In this document: positions 7,421-13,096 of the stretch, one piece after another
Position numbering within the stretch: the stretch's first letter is position 1
Layout: the number at the start of each line of letters is the position of its first letter
Assembly: GCA_051004675.1 (NCBI GenBank)
Contig: JBPCKC010000084.1
Coordinates: 1 to 24,193 of the forward strand
Direction of reading: 5' to 3'
DNA length: 24,193 nucleotides
From: JBDTSW01 sp051004675
GTDB lineage: Bacteria > Actinomycetota > Thermoleophilia > Solirubrobacterales > 70-9
The notes under the pieces: generated by a model
What the model was told of the DNA's origin: nothing
Database searches by the model: none
What the model saw: only the letters and a program-made list of their open reading frames with translations
Program-made: the position numbers and the translations under genes

Positions 7421-8515
7421 ATGCGCACCGAGGGTCCAAGCACGCGCGCGGTCGTGCGGACGGTGGTCGTCATCGTCCTCGCGGCGCTTGCGATCTACAT
7501 CATCTACAGGCTGCGCAAGCCCATCTCGTGGCTGGTGATCTCGGCCTTCATCGCGGTGGCGATGGCGGGGCCCGTGAACCTGCTCGAGCGGGTGATGAAG
7601 CGCGGCCTCGCTATCGCCACGGCCTACCTGGTCCTCGTCGCCATCCCGGTCGTCCTCGGGGTTCTGCTGATCCCGACCTTCGTCAACCAGGCCGAGGACC
7701 TGGCCAACAACGTGCCGGAGTACGCGGGCGACGTAACCCGGTTCGTCAACGACAACGAGACGCTCAACGACCTGAACCAGAAGTACGACTTCACGTCGGA
7801 GATCGAAAAGGCGGCCGAGGAGCTGCCGAGCCGCATCGGGGACGCCGCCAACATCCTCAAGGACATCGGCGTCGGCGTGGTGAACTCGATCTTCGCCGGG
7901 GTCACGATCCTGGTGCTCTCGATCTTCATGGTGGGTGGGGGCCCGCGGTGGAAGGACCGCATCCTTGCGGGCCAGTCACCCGATCGGGCTCGGCGAATCG
8001 ACCGCGCCGCCAAGCACGTCGCGGATGCGATCGGCAACTACATCGGCGGGGCGCTCGCCCAGGCCGGGCTGGCCGCCGTGAGCGCCTTCTTCGTCCTGTC
8101 GATTCTTGGGGCCCCGTTCGCGGCGCCGTTGGCGCTCCTCGTCTTCTTTTTCGACCTCATCCCGGTGGTGGGCGCGACGATCGGGGCCGTGATCATCGCC
8201 GTCGTGATGCTGTTCGTGAACTTCCCGGTCGGGTTGATCGTCTGGGTGGTCTACGCGATCGTCTACCAGCAGATCGAGAACTACCTGATTCAGCCGCAGA
8301 TCCAGAAACGGGCGACGAAGATCGACCCGTTCATCACGCTGACGGCGGTCCTCTTCGGCTCGACGCTCTTCGGTGTGGTCGGCGCCATCCTGGCGATCCC
8401 CACCGCCGCAACGCTTCAGATCGTGATCCGCGAGTACCTGCTCTACCGGTGGGAGACGCCCGAGTCCCCGAATACGGGACCGGGGGCGGGGGCGCCGGAG
8501 CCGGCGCCCGCCTGA
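7421..8515 (+). CDS. AI-2E family transporter (PerM/YdiK-like membrane protein)
   Basis: A 364-residue polytopic membrane protein of the AI-2E transporter family (PF01594). Hydrophobic segments lie at about 12-30, 36-50, 64-86, 148-172, 205-230, 232-266, 268-282 and 303-336, separated by a soluble loop at about 87-145 rich in charged residues. Family signatures are FFFDLIPVVGATIG (242-255) and QQIENYLIQPQI (283-294), the latter close to the conserved QxxExxxxxPxI motif. The last 20 residues are Pro/Gly-rich. Despite the name, most members are not proven AI-2 exporters; some act as Na+(Li+)/H+ antiporters. The Nudix gene starts 4 bases after its stop. Confidence 0.9.
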   Translation: MRTEGPSTRAVVRTVVVIVLAALAIYIIYRLRKPISWLVISAFIAVAMAGPVNLLERVMKRGLAIATAYLVLVAIPVVLGVLLIPTFVNQAEDLANNVPEYAGDVTRFVNDNETLNDLNQKYDFTSEIEKAAEELPSRIGDAANILKDIGVGVVNSIFAGVTILVLSIFMVGGGPRWKDRILAGQSPDRARRIDRAAKHVADAIGNYIGGALAQAGLAAVSAFFVLSILGAPFAAPLALLVFFFDLIPVVGATIGAVIIAVVMLFVNFPVGLIVWVVYAIVYQQIENYLIQPQIQKRATKIDPFITLTAVLFGSTLFGVVGAILAIPTAATLQIVIREYLLYRWETPESPNTGPGAGAPEPAPA

Positions 8516-8519
8516 GCTG

Positions 8520-8921
8520 ATGTCTGAGGCCGAGGTGCTCGCGGCCGGCGGGATGGTGGTGAGGGAAGGTCCCGACGGACCCGAGGTCGCCATCGTGCAC
8601 CGCCCGCGCTACGACGATTGGTCGCTGCCGAAGGGGAAGCTCGAGCGGGGTGAGAGCTTCGAGGCCGCGGCCCTGCGCGAGGTGGAGGAGGAGACCGGCC
8701 TGCGCTGCGAGCTGGGGGCATCGCTCGAACCGGCGAGCTATCGGGACCGCAAGGGGCGCTCGAAGCTCGTGCGCTACTTCGAGATGCGGGCGGTGGGCGG
8801 GAGCTTCGTGTCAAACGACGAGGTCGACGATCTGCGCTGGGCGAGGCCCGGCGTCGCGGCCGAGTTGCTCACCCACGAGCACGACCGGCTCCTGGTGGGC
8901 GCCCTCGACCGGGGCGCTTAG
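8520..8921 (+). CDS. Nudix hydrolase
   Basis: A 133-residue single-domain Nudix protein. The Nudix box GX5EX7REUXEEXGU is complete: G39, E45, R53, E54, V55, E57, E58, G60, L61; the glutamates bind Mg2+. The N-terminus AAGGMVVRE and the WSLPKGKLERGE lead-in fit MutT-like or Ap4A/nucleotide-sanitising members with the LPKG signature. Mycobacterial MutT1 has an added phosphatase-like domain; this one does not. It hydrolyses a nucleoside diphosphate linked to another moiety, but the substrate cannot be assigned. The start is 4 bases after the AI-2E stop, so the genes are co-transcribed, and terminators follow. Confidence 0.9.
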   Translation: MSEAEVLAAGGMVVREGPDGPEVAIVHRPRYDDWSLPKGKLERGESFEAAALREVEEETGLRCELGASLEPASYRDRKGRSKLVRYFEMRAVGGSFVSNDEVDDLRWARPGVAAELLTHEHDRLLVGALDRGA

Positions 8922-8947
8922 AACGAATGTCCAGAACGCGCCCCACC

Positions 8948-8970
8948 GCTGGGGCCCTCCGGCCCCAAGC
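8948..8970. terminator. Hairpin 26 bases after the Nudix stop
   Basis: TGGGGCC-CTCC-GGCCCCA with an outer GC pair after a one-base bulge. There is no T-run, so termination by it alone is doubtful. Confidence 0.35.
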
Positions 8971-9115
8971 GCCGATGGGAAGGTGGGCATCACAGGTGGA
9001 GCTCGGCCCTGCCGGGAAAAACCGCCTGATGCGACCGGGCGCGAGACCGCCTGGTCGACGCCAAGCAAACACATAACCCCGAGGCGGCTTCGGCCGCCCC
9101 GCGGGGCACCTCCAA

Positions 9116-9152
9116 AGCGAAGCGGGGCGCCCAGGCGCCCCGCTTTCGCTTC
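9116..9152 (+). terminator. Intrinsic terminator, first of a tandem pair
   Basis: AGCGGGGCGCC (9121-9131) pairs exactly with GGCGCCCCGCT (9134-9144). The stem extends outward as AAAGCGA against TCGCTT with one bulge, giving about 17 pairs, and the 3' arm is followed by TTTCGCTT. It would end the AI-2E/Nudix transcript. Confidence 0.65.
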
Positions 9153-9164
9153 GGCCCAGGCATG

Positions 9165-9200
9165 AAAACGGGGCGCCGGCGGGGGCGCCCCGTCTTCTTT
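9165..9200. terminator. Bidirectional intrinsic terminator, second of the pair
   Basis: ACGGGGCGCC (9168-9177) pairs with GGCGCCCCGT (9184-9193). TCTTCTTT follows on the plus strand, and TTTT follows the stem on the minus strand, so it can serve both the Nudix operon and the converging DUF2203 operon. Confidence 0.7.
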
Positions 9201-9203
9201 CGC

Positions 9204-9254
9204 CATCAGACTGCGCGTGCCGTTGGGGGGTTCGCCGACACGCGCGGACTGATG
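9204..9254. repeat. Imperfect inverted repeat with CATCAG/CTGATG ends
   Basis: CATCAG.C.GCGCGTG on the left pairs with CACGCGC.G.CTGATG on the right around a G-rich loop. It lies between the tandem terminators and the DUF2203 stop and may be a further terminator for the minus-strand operon. Confidence 0.4.
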
Positions 9255-9322
9255 CCAAGGGGATCATTCCCCGGCGCCAGGCCCCTAAACCTCCGGAGAA
9301 CCTCGGGGGCCGCCAGCGCTCG

Positions 9323-9703
9323 TCAATCGAGTGGCTGGCGCTCGGCGAACCCGCCGTCGAGCGGGTGCCAGAACGAGATGCCGTCCTCGCCCACGTGCCA
9401 GCAGAGATAGACCTCGTCATCGTCGACTATCGCGGGAAAGTCGATCAGCCCGCGGTCGATGTCGCGGATCACGATTCCGAGCTCGTTGAACCGGGTCAAC
9501 AGCTCGCGGACGCGTAGAAACGCCTGCCCCACGCTCCGTCCCTCGGCACCTCCGCCGTTCGTCGCGGCGGCCTCGGACAGGACGGCGTGGGCCTCGGCGT
9601 CGGTCAGCGAGTCCTTGGCCTCGCGAAGCTCGGAGAGCAGCGGCTCCACCTCGTCGAGCGCCGCTTCCGCCTCCTCCCGGGAGTAGTGGCGCTCGTGGAT
9701 CAA
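9323..9703 (-). CDS. DUF2203 family protein
   Basis: A 126-residue soluble protein of unknown function. The N-terminus HYSREEAEAALDEVEPLLSEL (family block with a helix on a helix), a middle VRELLTRFNELGIVIRDIDRGLIDFPA and the C-terminal VYLCWHVGEDGISFWHPLDG match DUF2203, where the CW..GE..I..WH motif is nearly invariant. The start is taken as the TTG at 9703, whose TTGA overlaps the stop of the upstream hydrolase-like gene; this gives the usual family length of about 120-130. No in-frame ATG or GTG fits. The coupling suggests one operon with the gene at 9700-10512. Confidence 0.82.
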   Translation of the reverse strand: MIHERHYSREEAEAALDEVEPLLSELREAKDSLTDAEAHAVLSEAAATNGGGAEGRSVGQAFLRVRELLTRFNELGIVIRDIDRGLIDFPAIVDDDEVYLCWHVGEDGISFWHPLDGGFAERQPLD

Positions 9704-10512
9704 CTCACCCGGTGGGCTGCCGCCGCAGTGATGCGCCTGACCACGGCGGCGGTGTCGCCCGGCGCGCTGACCCATCCATCGGAGATCTGCTCCACCCTGG
9801 CCTCGGGAAGCCGGTTGGCGACGACGGCGGCCAGCTCGGCGCCGGTGGGGAACCAGTTGCCGGTGATGCCGTCCGTGACGAGCACGAACAGCTTGTCGCC
9901 GGCGGCGCGGGCGAGCTGGATCGGGTCGTCGGCGGCCCATGCGCGCAGCCGGGCGGCGCCCGCCTCGACCGGGACGTGCTCCGCCTGCCGGATGACGCGT
10001 TCGCGCATCTCGTCCTCCGTCATCTGCTCGTTGGTCGGTCCGATCAGAGCGCGCAGCGCGCCCCGGTAGTCCGTCTCGATCTGCTGCAGTAATGCGGTGA
10101 TGACCGACTCGGACGTCGCGAGCGCGTCGGCGTCGTCGAAGTTGGCGCGGCCGATCGGCACGCCCCCCGGGCAGACGATGCCGGCGACGAGCTCCGGGTG
10201 GGTATCGGCGACCCGCACCGCGCGTGCGGGCCCATCGGCGACGCCGACGATCACCGCAGGCTCGCCGAGCGCCTGGAGGAGCGCCGCGAGGTCGGAGGCC
10301 GCCGTGTCGAGGTCGTAGGGCCCGGTTCGCGTGGATTCCCCCGTGCCGCGGTCGTCGTAGCGGACCACTCGATGGTCCGCCTCGAGCGCGGCGGTCAGGG
10401 GCTCCAGCGCGGACGGGTGCATCGACCAGTAGCTGGCGATGACCACGAGGGGGCCGGAGCCTCGCTCCTCGTAGTGGATCTCGACACGCTCGTCGACGCT
10501 CACGCGCGGCAT
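9700..10512 (-). CDS. Alpha/beta-hydrolase fold protein lacking the catalytic Ser and His (probable pseudo-enzyme)
   Basis: A 270-residue protein with alpha/beta-hydrolase layout: VEIHYEERGSGPLVVI (10-25), YDDRGTGES (52-60, equivalent to the usual DxRGxGxS) and a strand-turn-helix IVGVADGPARA (88-98). At the nucleophile elbow the Sm-X-Nu-X-Sm pattern reads G90-V91-A92-D93-G94, so the nucleophile is Ala. The C-terminal block where GH..P is expected reads SDGWVSAPGD (244-253) without His. D214 could be the remaining acid. The start is the ATG at 10512: TACAAT ends 6 bases upstream and homology begins there; upstream codons overlap the ferritin-like gene. I infer a binding or regulatory role. 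Confidence 0.75.
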   Translation of the reverse strand: MPRVSVDERVEIHYEERGSGPLVVIASYWSMHPSALEPLTAALEADHRVVRYDDRGTGESTRTGPYDLDTAASDLAALLQALGEPAVIVGVADGPARAVRVADTHPELVAGIVCPGGVPIGRANFDDADALATSESVITALLQQIETDYRGALRALIGPTNEQMTEDEMRERVIRQAEHVPVEAGAARLRAWAADDPIQLARAAGDKLFVLVTDGITGNWFPTGAELAAVVANRLPEARVEQISDGWVSAPGDTAAVVRRITAAAAHRVS

Positions 10513-10518
10513 CGCCCG

Positions 10519-10524
10519 ATTGTA
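10519..10524 (-). promoter_or_regulatory. Candidate -10 box (TACAAT) of the hydrolase-like/DUF2203 operon
   Basis: TACAAT on the minus strand ends 6 bases before the ATG at 10512, with no Shine-Dalgarno sequence between. This fits a leaderless mRNA. Confidence 0.5.
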
Positions 10525-10582
10525 GGAGGCGGCATCCGGGTACCAACCGCAGCGCAACCCCGGACCGAAGGAGAAACCGACT

Positions 10583-11092
10583 GTGCCTGACACCGCAACC
10601 GCCGGCGACATCATGGCCGACGCGAACGCCGACAAGCGCGATGAGATCATCGAGCTGCTCACCAGGGCCTACTGGATGGAGATCGAGACGGTGATGAGCT
10701 ACATCGCCAACTCGGTCAACCCCGACGGGGTGCGCGCGATGGAGATCCGCGAGTCCCTCTCCGAGGACGTCCAGGAGGAGCTCGACCACGCGAAGCAGTT
10801 CGCCGAGCGGATCAAGGAGCTCTACGGGGTCGTCCCCGGGTCGCTGGACTTCTCCGCCGAGCAATCGTTCCTGCAGCCGCCCGGTGACCAGGTCGACGTC
10901 GTTCACGTGATCCGAGGCGTGATCGAGGCCGAGCAGGGGGCGATCGAGCACTACTCGCGCATCGTCGAGGAGACCGACGGCGTCGACCCGGTCACCCAGG
11001 ACATGGTGATCGCGATCCTCCGCGACGAGCAGGGCCACAAGCGCCTGTTCGAGGGTTTCCTGCGCGAGTACGAGAAGGAGGGGCTCGCCTGA
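10583..11092 (+). CDS. Ferritin-like/bacterioferritin-type protein
   Basis: A 169-residue four-helix-bundle protein. Candidate di-iron ligands follow the ferritin pattern: E33 (AYWMEIETVMSYI), E66 and H69 (EELDHAKQF), E115 or E117 (VIEAEQGAIEHY), E149 and H152 (DEQGHKRLF). The two ExxH motifs are clear. The length equals that of bacterioferritins, and it stores or detoxifies iron in the cytoplasm; Dps-like or other ferritin-like roles are possible. The start is the GTG at 10583, backed by AAGGAG with a 9-base spacer. It precedes an FTR1-type iron uptake operon on the same strand, fitting a role in iron balance. Confidence 0.82.
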   Translation: MPDTATAGDIMADANADKRDEIIELLTRAYWMEIETVMSYIANSVNPDGVRAMEIRESLSEDVQEELDHAKQFAERIKELYGVVPGSLDFSAEQSFLQPPGDQVDVVHVIRGVIEAEQGAIEHYSRIVEETDGVDPVTQDMVIAILRDEQGHKRLFEGFLREYEKEGLA

Positions 11093-11097
11093 GCCCC
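11080..11097 (+). terminator. Hairpin across the ferritin-like stop codon
   Basis: GGGGCTC-GCCT-GAGCCCC; the TGA stop lies partly in the loop. No T-run follows, so it is a weak terminator candidate. Confidence 0.35.
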
Positions 11098-11105
11098 GCG
11101 GGGCC

Positions 11106-11277
11106 CTAGATGAGCAATTCCACGACTTCACGCACGCGGATGACGCCTGGGCAGCGTCGCCGGATCGCGCCCGTCGAGACTCGCCCGTAGTCACGACTAC
11201 GGACTTCGCTCGCCGGCCACGCCCGGCTCGCTTCCAGGCGCCCCCACGCACGCGAGGCCATGGAATTGATCATCTAG
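11106..11277. repeat. 172-bp quasi-palindrome with CTAG ends (MITE-like element or structured RNA)
   Basis: The outer 17 bases (11106-11122) and the last 17 (11261-11277) are complementary with one mismatch, and both ends read CTAG. Complementarity continues inward: over the first 37 positions I count 10 mismatches, 8 of them transitions. A CGCCTGG/CCAGGCG block lies at 11144-11150/11234-11240, and a perfect apical hairpin CCGTAGT-CACG-ACTACGG at 11185-11202. No open frame looks real. Seven of the mismatches become G-U pairs in a minus-strand transcript, which favours a structured RNA; the end structure favours a small palindromic mobile element. I cannot decide between them. Confidence 0.65.
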
Positions 11278-11291
11278 CCGCCCAGGCGGCT
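11276..11291. repeat. Short perfect inverted repeat AGCCGCC-CA-GGCGGCT
   Basis: It overlaps the right end of the quasi-palindrome by two bases. The loop is too tight to form as drawn without opening a pair. It could be part of a terminator shielding the iron promoter from upstream transcription. Confidence 0.3.
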
Positions 11292-11350
11292 CGTGCGACT
11301 CAACCGGACGGTAGGGGCCGGATTTCGTTAGCGTGCCCGCCAACCGCGAG

Positions 11351-11378
11351 TTAGGGATCCCTAATAAGGGAGCCCTTA
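11351..11378 (+). promoter_or_regulatory. Tandem palindromic operator (two TWAGGGANCCCTWA sites) of the iron-uptake operon
   Basis: TTAGGGATCCCTAA (11351-11364) is a perfect palindrome. It abuts TAAGGGAGCCCTTA (11365-11378), the same pattern with two compensating changes; centres are 14 bp apart. The TTAGG/CCTAA halves recall DtxR/IdeR boxes, but the known 19-bp box has a longer centre, so the regulator may differ. The sites end two bases before the -10 box and cover the -35 region, as expected for repression. Confidence 0.6.
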
Positions 11379-11380
11379 CT

Positions 11381-11386
11381 TACAAT
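11381..11386 (+). promoter_or_regulatory. Candidate -10 box (TACAAT) of the iron-uptake operon
   Basis: TACAAT is one base from TATAAT. Transcription would start near 11393 and leave about a 20-base leader with AAAGGGA (11397-11403) as the ribosome site for the ATG at 11414. No clear -35 is seen, because the operator occupies that place. Confidence 0.5.
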
Positions 11387-11413
11387 GGAGCGATCGAAAG
11401 GGATCCGACTTTG

Positions 11414-11845
11414 ATGAAGCGCGCGACCGCGACCGTGATCTTCGCCGGGGCGCTGGCGCTCGCCGGATGCGGCGGGGACGACGAGGGCTCCGAGGGGGCC
11501 GAGGCTACGGCGACTCCGCAGGAGGCGATCGAGCAGATCGCCGAGGTACGGGCCGGGCTCACCGACGCCCTGGCGAGCTACGCGCAGAACGATGCCGAGG
11601 CGGCCGCAGAGACGGTCAACGAGACCTACCTCCAGCACTTCGAGGTGGTCGAGGGCCCGCTCGAGGAGGCCGACGAGGAGCTAAACGAGGGGCTCGAGGA
11701 TCAGATCCGCGAGGAGCTCGTCTCCGAGATCGAGGCCGGGGCGCCCAGGGCCGAGGTGAGCACCCTCGTGGCCCGGATCGAAAAGGGCCTCGCCGAGGCC
11801 GAGGGCGTGCTCGGGAGCGACGCACCGCCGGGAGGGTCGAGCTAG
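11414..11845 (+). CDS. Lipoprotein related to the N-terminal domain of FTR1 iron permeases
   Basis: A 143-residue lipoprotein: a signal peptide with lipobox LALAGC gives acylation at C19, then an acidic linker (GGDDEGSEGAE) and a helical domain at about 34-134. YLQHFEVVEGPLEEADEEL (72-90, in parts) matches the YLEHFEYTEIPL segment of the next gene's extracytoplasmic domain. The following IREELVSEIEAGA...V..LVARIEKGLAEAE matches FRDGIRAGEEV...V.AGLDDVERALTE there. I infer that it is a membrane-tethered iron-binding or presenting partner of the permease. The ATG at 11414 is preferred to an upstream frame start at 11333, because that lies before the promoter. It is the first gene of the operon, and the permease ATG follows 3 bases after its stop. 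Confidence 0.75.
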   Translation: MKRATATVIFAGALALAGCGGDDEGSEGAEATATPQEAIEQIAEVRAGLTDALASYAQNDAEAAAETVNETYLQHFEVVEGPLEEADEELNEGLEDQIREELVSEIEAGAPRAEVSTLVARIEKGLAEAEGVLGSDAPPGGSS

Positions 11846-11848
11846 CCG

Positions 11849-13096
11849 ATGATCGCCCGCCTGCGACTCGCCGTCCTGCCGGTGGCCGGCGCCCTGGCGC
11901 TCGCGCTGCCGGCGGCGGCGAGCGCGCAGGAGGTGACGATCGAGGAAGCGCTCGACGAGGTCGAGATCGCGCGGGCCCTCTCCGACGACGCCATGGAGGC
12001 GGTGCGCGAGGGCGATCGCGAGAGCGGGTACGAGCTCGCCCGCGAGGCGTATCTCGAGCACTTCGAGTACACGGAGATCCCGCTCCGCCTGCGCGACCCC
12101 AACCTCGTGCTCGACGTCGAGTTCGACTTCGCGGCGTTCCGCGACGGGATCCGCGCGGGCGAGGAGGTCGGGACCCTGGAGGATCGCGAGCGCACCGTTC
12201 AGGCGGGCCTCGACGACGTCGAGCGCGCACTTACCGAGAAGGGCGTGGCGGCTCCGCTGGTGGCGTTCGGGTTTTCGTTCTCGATCCTCGTCCGGGAGGG
12301 GATCGAGGCGGTCCTGCTGATCGCGATCCTCCTCGGATCGCTCGAAGCGGCACGCGCGGCGAACTTCCGGCGGCCCCTTGCCTTGGGCGCGGGCGCCGCG
12401 GTGGCGGCCACGGCGCTCACCTTCGCTTTGACCTTCACGGTGGTCGAGCTCGCCCCGGTCGATCGCGAGCTCCTGGAGGCGGGGGCCGCCGTTCTGGCCG
12501 TCGGGGTGCTGTTCGCGGTCACCTTCTGGCTGGTCTCCCGGCTAGAGCAACGAAGATGGATGGAGTTCATGCGCTCCCGGGTCTCGGCGGCCGTCGCGGC
12601 CGGGGGCGCGCTCGCCTTCGCCGGGCTCGGCTTCACCGCGGTCTACCGGGAGGGCTTCGAGACGGTCCTCTTCTACCAAGCGCTGACCCTGTTCGCCGAG
12701 GGCCTCGTGATCTGGGTGGCGCTGGGAGCGCTCGCCGGCGCGGCGGTGCTCCTGGGCTTCGGTTACGCGGTGTTCGTTTTGGGCCGCAAGCTCCCGATAA
12801 AACCCATGCTGATCGCCGGCGCCAGCATCCTCCTTTTGCTCTCGGTGGCCTTCGCCGGTAACGCGGTGCGCTCGCTGCAGTCGATCGATCTGATCGGGGC
12901 CACGCCGATCGAGGGCGAGTGGGCGCGCCTGCCGATCTTCCTCGCCGAGATGACCGGGATCCACCCCACGGTCCAGGGAATCGCGGTCCAGGCCGCGCTG
13001 CTGGCGGTCTACGCGGCGGGAGCCGCCTGGGTCTTCGGCGTGAGGCCCGCGCGCGAGCGGCGCGCCGGCCGGCTGGTCGAGGAGGGCGCTTCGTGA
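11849..13096 (+). CDS. FTR1 family iron permease with N-terminal extracytoplasmic domain (EfeU-like)
   Basis: A 415-residue high-affinity iron permease. It has a signal peptide (1-26), an extracytoplasmic helical domain (about 28-132) and a seven-segment membrane domain (about 135-398). The iron-translocating REGxE motifs are both intact: R149-E150-G151-I152-E153 and R267-E268-G269-F270-E271. GNAVRSLQ (337-344) and GIHPTVQG (370-377) fit the conserved end of EfeU/Ftr1. In fungi Ftr1 pairs with a ferroxidase, and in E. coli EfeU works with EfeO and EfeB; neither full partner is visible here. Its neighbours are a lipoprotein resembling its own N-terminal domain and, by a GTGA overlap, a hydantoinase-A-like ATPase. 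A ferritin-like gene lies upstream. Confidence 0.92.
   Translation: MIARLRLAVLPVAGALALALPAAASAQEVTIEEALDEVEIARALSDDAMEAVREGDRESGYELAREAYLEHFEYTEIPLRLRDPNLVLDVEFDFAAFRDGIRAGEEVGTLEDRERTVQAGLDDVERALTEKGVAAPLVAFGFSFSILVREGIEAVLLIAILLGSLEAARAANFRRPLALGAGAAVAATALTFALTFTVVELAPVDRELLEAGAAVLAVGVLFAVTFWLVSRLEQRRWMEFMRSRVSAAVAAGGALAFAGLGFTAVYREGFETVLFYQALTLFAEGLVIWVALGALAGAAVLLGFGYAVFVLGRKLPIKPMLIAGASILLLLSVAFAGNAVRSLQSIDLIGATPIEGEWARLPIFLAEMTGIHPTVQGIAVQAALLAVYAAGAAWVFGVRPARERRAGRLVEEGAS

Larger units (their letters stand above)
8922..9322. other. Non-coding convergent gap rich in hairpins
   Basis: No convincing gene or tRNA is seen in these 401 bases between the Nudix gene (plus) and the DUF2203 gene (minus). 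From left to right it holds a GGGGCC/GGCCCC hairpin at 8948-8970, GGCGGC-TTCG-GCCGCC at 9083-9098, an 11-bp terminator stem with short T-run at 9121-9146, a 10-bp stem with T-rich tail at 9168-9200, an imperfect 16-bp repeat at 9204-9254, and GGCCCC...GGGGGCC around 9279-9311. The central two are annotated separately. Confidence 0.7.

Noticed and set aside
8980..9080. Possible tRNA or small RNA gene in the Nudix/DUF2203 gap
   Set aside because: No cloverleaf, T-loop GTTCRA or CCA end could be found.
11333..11413. Earlier GTG start for the lipoprotein
   Set aside because: It lies upstream of the operator and -10 box and would put 27 polar residues before the lipoprotein signal peptide.
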